The notes under the pieces are model-generated. The model searched no databases. It was not told the origin of the DNA and saw only the letters and a list, made by a program, of their open reading frames with translations. The position numbers and the translations under genes are program-made. Of a DNA stretch of 64,000 nt, positions 59,450-64,000 are shown piece by piece; the first letter of the stretch is position 1, and each line of letters opens with the position of its first letter. Source of the DNA: Odobenus rosmarus divergens. Its lineage: Eukaryota > Chordata > Mammalia > Carnivora > Odobenidae. The stretch spans positions 3,319,634 to 3,383,633 of the forward strand of contig NW_004450478.1 in assembly GCF_000321225.1 (NCBI RefSeq), written 5' to 3'.

Positions 59450-59976
59450 CCTTTTACCGGGGGGAAACTGGAGATAAAAACTGCTTTTAATACCAATGAA
59501 ACATAACTTACACTGATAAAGATTCTCTCCTTGACCAAACTCTAATCAGGCTCCTCTGAGCAGTTTTTCAATTAGGCCTTAACTGTTGGGCTTCTGTGAT
59601 CATCTCTGCATTGTTCAATTTTAGCAAAAGCCTGCTAAGTCATTTTAACCAGAATCCCATCCTCAATATTTAATGAGGTTCCTTAACTTACAATATATCC
59701 CCCCAGATGATGCCTAATCACTCTGGCCTGTCTTCAATAAAATATCCTGTTAGAATGGTTTAGCCAGAATCTTCCCTTACCCCTGATGTTTTCTTAGTAA
59801 TTTTCCATCCATTGACCCCTACCCTACTCCTTGGCCATAAATTTCCACTTTTCCTTGTATTTAGAGTTGAGCCCAGTCTGTCTTCCCTACCACAAAACTC
59901 CATTGTAGTAGCCCCTCTTAAATAAAGTCTGCCTTACCATCTTTAATATGTGTTACGAATAATTTTTTCTTTAACA
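59450..59976 (+). mobile_element. Possible solitary LTR, unassigned
   Basis: An AATAAA signal at 59921 sits in CTTAAATAAAGTCTGCCTTA and the block ends in TTTCTTTAACA, like the R-U5 end of a retroviral LTR. The 5' boundary is a guess. Confidence 0.35.
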
Positions 59977-60093
59977 ACACCCATGTGGGTTGTTTCGTAA
60001 GCTAGTGTGGCTTAAGGAAACACACATAGATGCACACAGAACTGGCTCATTTATTTCATTTTTAGTATTCACTCATAATAAAAGTTATCTTAC

Positions 60094-60249
60094 CGCCTGT
60101 AATCTTTGAGCATGGTATTCTGCTGCCGAAAAATATTTTCCTGGTGTTACCAGTTTATCAGTCATATTTGATACATACACACCAATTTTAGTCATCTGTG
60201 TGGATGTTGTATTTGTAGTCTGTTGGAGCTTTTTTCTCTGAAAAACTGT
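60094..60249 (-). CDS. IQUB: IQUB exon: linker leading into the IQ motif
   Basis: The exon has 52 codons (residues 112-163) in phase 0 at both ends. The acceptor is ATTTTAG|ACA and the donor GGCG|GTAAGA. The peptide has a Thr/Gln-rich start ([12 protein letters not shown]), then [20 protein letters not shown] and a helical EYHAQRLQA end. That end is the first turn of the helix that becomes the IQ motif in the next exon. The upstream intron carries a full can-SINE only about 30 bases from the acceptor. Confidence 0.95.
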
Positions 60250-60281
60250 CTAAAATAAAAACATAAAAATTTAAATATCCA

Positions 60282-60475
60282 GGGCGCCTGGGTGGCTCAG
60301 TCATTAAGCGTCTGCCTTCGGCTCAGGTCATGATCCCAGGGTCCTGGGATCGAGTCCCATATCAGGCTCCCTGCTCGGCAGGAAGCCCGCTTCTCCCTCT
60401 CCCACTCCCCCTGCTTGTGTTCCTGCTCTCGCTATCTCTCTCTCTCTGTCAAATAAATAAATAAAATCTTTAAAA
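60282..60475 (+). mobile_element. can-SINE close to an IQUB exon
   Basis: The exact 17-bp duplication AAAAATTTAAATATCCA lies at 60265-60281 and 60476-60492. It starts only 33 bases from the IQUB exon edge at 60249, on the acceptor side of that exon. Confidence 0.96.
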
Positions 60476-60589
60476 AAAAATTTAAATATCCATTATATAC
60501 ACATCTAAGTGAGTAAAGAGCACATTTTTCTGTGTTCAGTTAATTTTCTGTTATTATTTGAACTACATATAATTCCTTGGAAGATTTTA

Positions 60590-60965
60590 ACTTAATTTTT
60601 TAAGTTTTTATTTAAATTCCAGTTAGTTAACATACAGTGTAATATTAGCTTCAGATATACAATATAGAGATTGAACACTTTATACATCACAAGTGTACTC
60701 CTTAATCCCCATTACCTATTTACCTATCCCCTCACCTCCTCCCCTCTGGTAAACATCAGTTTGTTCTCCATAGTTAAGAGTCTGTTTTTTGGTTTGCCTC
60801 TCTCTCTCTTTTTCCCTTTGCTTGTTTGTTTTGTTTCTTAAATTCCACGTATGAATGAAATCACATGGTATTTCTTTCTCTGATTTATTTCGCTTAGCAT
60901 AATACTCTTTAGCTCCAACCACATCATGGCAAATGGGTAAATTTTTAATTTTAGAGCAGTACACA
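60590..60965 (-). mobile_element. L1 3' UTR fragment
   Basis: On the plus strand it reads CCAGTTAGTTAACATACAG, CCCCTCTGGTAAACATCAG and ATGAATGAAATCACATGGT, the reverse of an L1 3' UTR. Confidence 0.8.
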
Positions 60966-61019
60966 GAACATTTCTGATTCTGCAGTTTCAAAACCTACAT
61001 AGAAAAATAAAAATATTAC

Positions 61020-61192
61020 CTGGGTATCCCTACAAAATACATTGTCTTTTTCAGGAATCTTTCTAGGTACAGTTTGTGTTCCAGCATTGTGATATTCCAT
61101 TCCTGTTATTTTATGTCTGAATCCACCAAGAAATGGTTTGTGAAAGTCAGATTTTATAATCTCAACAGCTACCTCCTGGTACTTAGTAATAC
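61020..61192 (-). CDS. IQUB: IQUB exon: linker between ubiquitin-like domain and IQ motif, part 1
   Basis: The exon has a two-base start completing a Gly codon, then 57 codons (residues 55-111). The acceptor is CTCCTTAG|GT and the donor CCCAG|GTAATA. It includes the segment [20 protein letters not shown] followed by [10 protein letters not shown], which I recognise as IQUB family sequence. It contains no catalytic motif. The intron separating it from the preceding exon is only 86 bp, against 0.8-10 kb elsewhere, so the two are effectively a closely spaced pair. Confidence 0.94.
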
Positions 61193-61278
61193 CTAAGGAG
61201 GTAAAACCAAGATTGAATGAAAGTTCACCTACAAAGGGACTCTAAAATACTTTATCTAAAAGACATCACATAACTAAC
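61193..61278 (-). other. IQUB: IQUB short intron, 86 bp
   Basis: The donor is ACTG|GTTAGT and the acceptor CTCCTTAG|GT, phase 1, with no repeat inside. It is near the lower limit for efficient mammalian introns. Confidence 0.93.
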
Positions 61279-61440
61279 CAGTTTGTACTCTGACAGTTAT
61301 GATTTGAGAGGCATCATTTAATCCATGTATTCTTTTGATTGGAAATAGATCTGGATCTGTAGAAAAAATTTCCACTTGTACAATATCTTGTGGCTTAACT
61401 CCATGTTGCAGTAGAGTCTCATTATTTTTAAGAATCATTC
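61279..61440 (-). CDS. IQUB: IQUB exon: end of the ubiquitin-like domain
   Basis: This is the most upstream IQUB exon in the window. It has two bases of a split codon, 53 codons (residues 1-53) and one base of a split Gly codon. The acceptor is TTTTTAG|GA and the donor ACTG|GTTAGT. The translation begins MILKNNETLLQHGVKPQDIV and continues into VQVEIF. This is the closing half of a ubiquitin-like fold: a K-I/M-L strand, the turn, and a final hydrophobic strand. It then passes into the linker region that is conserved in IQUB. The first half of the ubiquitin-like domain must lie in the next upstream exon, which I could not find between 61441 and 64000. Confidence 0.93.
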
Positions 61441-62121
61441 CTAAAAATGACATGAAATTAGAAGTGTTATGACAAAGAAATAACTATACATACTCATTTT
61501 AAGGGGATGGAAAACATCAAAGATGATTATATGAACGCATATAGTTCAATTACTGAATAGAATATTGATGATGTCCACCCCTTGCTGAAATGTTAGTACA
61601 GAAAACACCACAATGGGAAAAGTTAAGATGCAAGAATTCAGCATTATAAGTAAAACTACAACGCTCACAGGATTTCTCATCAGAAATACAAATACATAAT
61701 AACCATGCAACTCTATAACTATTTAAAAATAAAAAACATACTCTATGAGCATACTCTAAAGATTGACTCTCTAAAAAAATCACAATGTGTTATATGTAAA
61801 TACAGGACATATCTATATCAGGGAAAATTTGATTATTTTCATACCCATTCCTCTCTCCAGTGCGGAAAAGCATATACTCAGAGTTCCATCCTTCCCTTTC
61901 TGTTTCTATAATCAGGAACTCATGTAAATAAATTCATGAAAAAGTGGAGTTAAGCCTCAGGTTTGTGCTGGAAAAAGTGTACATTACTTTATTTCTACGT
62001 TATTTTATATCTTTTTTAATTCTCTCTCCTTTCATTGGTTTATTCTGTAAATTTACTCAAAGTTTACTTATCTATTTTAAGGAATACAAAACTATGTATA
62101 ATGTTATTGGCTGGTTGTTTT

Positions 62122-62293
62122 TTTTTAAGATTTTTATTTATTTATTCATGAGAGACAGAGAGAGAGAGAGAGGCAGAGGAAGAAGCAGGCTCCCAAAGAG
62201 CAGGGAGCTCGATGCGGGACTTGATTCCAGGACTCTGGGATCATGACCTGAGCCGAAGGCAGACGCTCAACCATCTGAGCCACCCAGGCGCCC
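62122..62293 (-). mobile_element. can-SINE
   Basis: Reverse orientation, slightly short in the CT-rich part. Flanks TGGCTGGTTGTTTT and TGGCTGCTGTTTT are similar. Confidence 0.9.
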
Positions 62294-62514
62294 TGGCTGC
62301 TGTTTTGATAGAATCTCTATCACTCTTCCAATGCACGGTCTTCCTAAATTACAATTAGGAATTTGGACATAGCAAAGATTTTGTTACACTCGTTCTTAGA
62401 AATATATCAGATACCACCAGTCTATTTTAGCTATGTTTAAGAAAGCACAAAGATCCATAAGTTTCAATTTCACACCCCAAATTCTTAACTTAAAAAATTA
62501 ACATGAATATTATA

Positions 62515-63008
62515 TGGACTGTGTGATAGGTTGCCCCAGAATATATCCATGTCCTAATCCCCTGAACCTATGAATGCTAACTTATATAGCAAAGATGACT
62601 GCAAATTTTATTAAGTTAAAAATTTTGAGATGGAGAGATTATCCTGGATTATCTAGGTGGGTCCTGAATGTAATCACAAATGCCCGTAGAGAGGAAGGAA
62701 GGGAGATTTGACTACAGAGGAGAAGATGATAAAATAGAAGCAGAGAGAGATGTGAAGATGCTCTGCTGCTTGCTTTAAAGATGGAGGAAGGGGCCATGAG
62801 CCAATGAATGCATGGCGTACAACTCTAGAAGCTGGAAAAGACAAGGGAGCAGATTCTCCCCAGAACCTCTAGAGGGAGAACAGCCCTGCCCACATGTTGG
62901 TTTCATCTGAGTGAAACTGATCTACGATTTCTGACATCCAGGACTATAAGAGAAATCGTGTTATTAAGCTTGTGGTTAATCATTACAACAGTCATAGGAA
63001 ACTAACAT
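62515..63008 (+). mobile_element. MLT1-like LTR, nearly complete
   Basis: It starts TGTGTGATAGGTTGCCCCAG and runs through CCATGTCCTAATCCC, GATGTGAAGATGCTCTGCTG, a GCCCTGCCCACAT segment and CATAGGAAACTAACATAG, the right order for a MaLR LTR. Confidence 0.72.
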
Positions 63009-63354
63009 AGATTCCCAGAGCCCTCTTCATTCCTCTAGTTTGTATAGTAGGCTTAGTCCCACCAAATTTGAACTCCAATTCTAGTACCAGAAAAAAACAC
63101 CTGTGTTAAAGAGCAGTTGACATAGAATCAAGCTCTTTTATTATCATGGCTGACATAAGCCTGTTACCCAGTGGTGATGACTGGCACCTACACATAAAGG
63201 TTGGTCATGAAGCACAAAGAACAGAGAGAGTCTCAGGTACCACTGGCTAGCTACTCCAATCTCAAAGTGCTCTCTCTTCTCCAATTTTGAACTTCATCTT
63301 ATAGTTAATGCCAAGCAAGCAGTTTCAAATTCCCTTTTGGGAGTCATACCTATA

Positions 63355-63565
63355 TTTAAGTTCAGATTCTACCACTCATTAGCTGTGTGAATTTGTACAA
63401 GTTTCCCAAGTTTTAGTTTCCTTCCTTCAAAAAAAATTTAATAATACCTACCTCACTGTTGGTTGTTGTATGGACTGAATGATAATGTGATAATGCAGGC
63501 AAAACGTTTTGTAGATGGACTAGCACACAGTACATCTCAATAAATTAACCATCGTGATTGTTATT
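63355..63565 (+). mobile_element. MIR SINE
   Basis: The core CATTAGCTGTGTGAATTTG, then CTACCTCACTGTTGG and AGCACACAGTACATCTCAAT, gives a near-full MIR. Confidence 0.75.
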
Positions 63566-64000
63566 ACTAATAACTATTTAAATTTTAGCGCTGTTTCCCG
63601 ACCCAAGCTTTAATAATCAGTTGAATACATGAGCATCTTAGTATTACAGCACATTCATTATAATAGTTTTCTAAAAATAATTTTGAAATTGAACTGATTG
63701 TTTTCTCTGATTTGACGAGGAGGAATTTAATAGGTATGGCTTACTCCTTTTTAGTGTTTAGGATTTTCCCACAAAAAAAAAATGTTTTTATTTCCCTAGA
63801 AACTTTTTTGTGGCATCTTTATAAGTTAATACCAAAACTTGAAAACTAAAATATTAGCATCTGTGCATATTCTATAGAAACAGTTATTTAGCTATGTTGC
63901 TCTCGCTCATTCTTTCACAGTTAGAAAGACTATGTCCTCTCGTGACACAAGGCTACTATAAAGTGGGCTGCTCAATACTGCCCATAAAATATAAATAAAC

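Larger units (their letters stand above)
49647..60093 (-). other. IQUB: IQUB intron, 10.4 kb, rich in L1
   Basis: It holds a MIR-like element, a MER5A-like element (51001-51190), L1 or HAL1-like pieces (51880-52470, 53578-55172, 57890-58705, 59000-59285), a MER20-like element (57711-57880), a can-SINE (58753-58950) and a possible LTR (59450-59976). The stretch 55180-57700 has no feature I can support. Confidence 0.8.
60250..61019 (-). other. IQUB: IQUB intron with can-SINE and L1 3' UTR
   Basis: It is almost filled by a plus-strand can-SINE (60282-60475) and a minus-strand L1 3' UTR fragment (60590-60965). Confidence 0.85.
20510..61440 (-). other. IQUB: IQUB gene, 3' three-quarters (ten coding exons, spliced)
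   Basis: Ten minus-strand exons can be joined in frame with GT-AG introns: 61440-61279, 61192-61020, 60249-60094, 49646-49436, 41432-41257, 32814-32644, 29986-29810, 26222-25974, 24815-24630 and 20692-20510. Together they encode 613 residues plus a stop, with no internal stop or frameshift. The order of domains (end of a ubiquitin-like fold, an IQ motif, a charged helical segment, then a conserved Cys-containing C-terminal half) and remembered family sequence identify IQUB. IQUB is known as a radial-spoke 1 protein of motile cilia and sperm flagella. Two introns are phase 1 (after the exons at 61279 and 49436) and the rest are phase 0. The first codon is incomplete, so upstream exons must lie beyond the right edge. 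Residue numbers in the exon entries count from the first complete codon at 61438. Confidence 0.95.
61441..64000 (-). other. IQUB: Partial upstream IQUB intron
   Basis: It contains a minus-strand can-SINE (62122-62293), an MLT1-like LTR (62515-63008) and a MIR (63355-63565). I looked for the exon carrying the first half of the ubiquitin-like domain and did not find it, so it lies to the right of the window. Confidence 0.75.

Noticed and set aside
61441..64000. Search for the upstream IQUB exon with the first half of the ubiquitin-like domain
   Set aside because: No minus-strand sequence with the right end phase and a matching peptide was found; it is taken to lie outside the window.

Overview
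This window is mammalian nuclear DNA from a carnivore. The strongest signal is about 27 tRNA-derived can-SINEs, recognisable by the head GGCGCCTGGGTGGCTCAG, a CT-rich middle and an AAATAAATAAAATCTTT tail. The subfamilies are the type common in arctoid caniforms (bears, seals, musteloids). The dog-type SINE with a GGGATCCCTGGGTGGCGCAG head is absent, so a canid is unlikely. The species itself cannot be fixed from this sequence.

The main gene is the 3' three-quarters of IQUB (IQ motif and ubiquitin-like domain containing) on the minus strand. Ten coding exons lie between 61440 and 20510, all with GT-AG introns and compatible phases. Joined, they give 613 residues ending in a normal stop: the end of the ubiquitin-like domain, an IQ motif, a charged coiled-coil segment, and a C-terminal region with a CxxC-x20-CxxC motif. 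The first exons (roughly 175-180 residues if the protein matches the usual length of about 790) lie beyond the right edge. IQUB is known as an axonemal radial-spoke 1 component of sperm flagella and cilia.

Layout. Bases 1-20.2 kb are gene-free flanking DNA downstream of IQUB, with an L2 end, L1 fragments, an antisense ERV-L-like remnant carrying an inserted MLT1-like LTR (about 11.7-15.3 kb), can-SINEs and an exact 86-bp tandem duplication. Bases 20.5-61.4 kb hold the IQUB exons and their repeat-filled introns. Bases 61.4-64 kb are an upstream IQUB intron with a can-SINE, an MLT1-like LTR and a MIR.

The second gene-like object is a processed retrocopy of BNIP3L (NIX) at 45064-46432. It sits on the plus strand inside an IQUB intron, antisense to the host gene. 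It has a 17-bp target-site duplication, 5' and 3' UTR sequence, a poly(A) signal and a decayed tail. Its reading frame is open from the normal ATG through the transmembrane helix, but a CGA-to-TGA change removes the last ten residues.

There is a 55-base assembly gap at 42599-42653 inside a can-SINE. I found no RNA genes, CRISPR array or unknown multigene system. The points most worth checking are the near-intact BNIP3L retrocopy, the putative zinc-binding motif in IQUB, an inverted SINE pair next to the retrocopy, and the exact tandem duplication.
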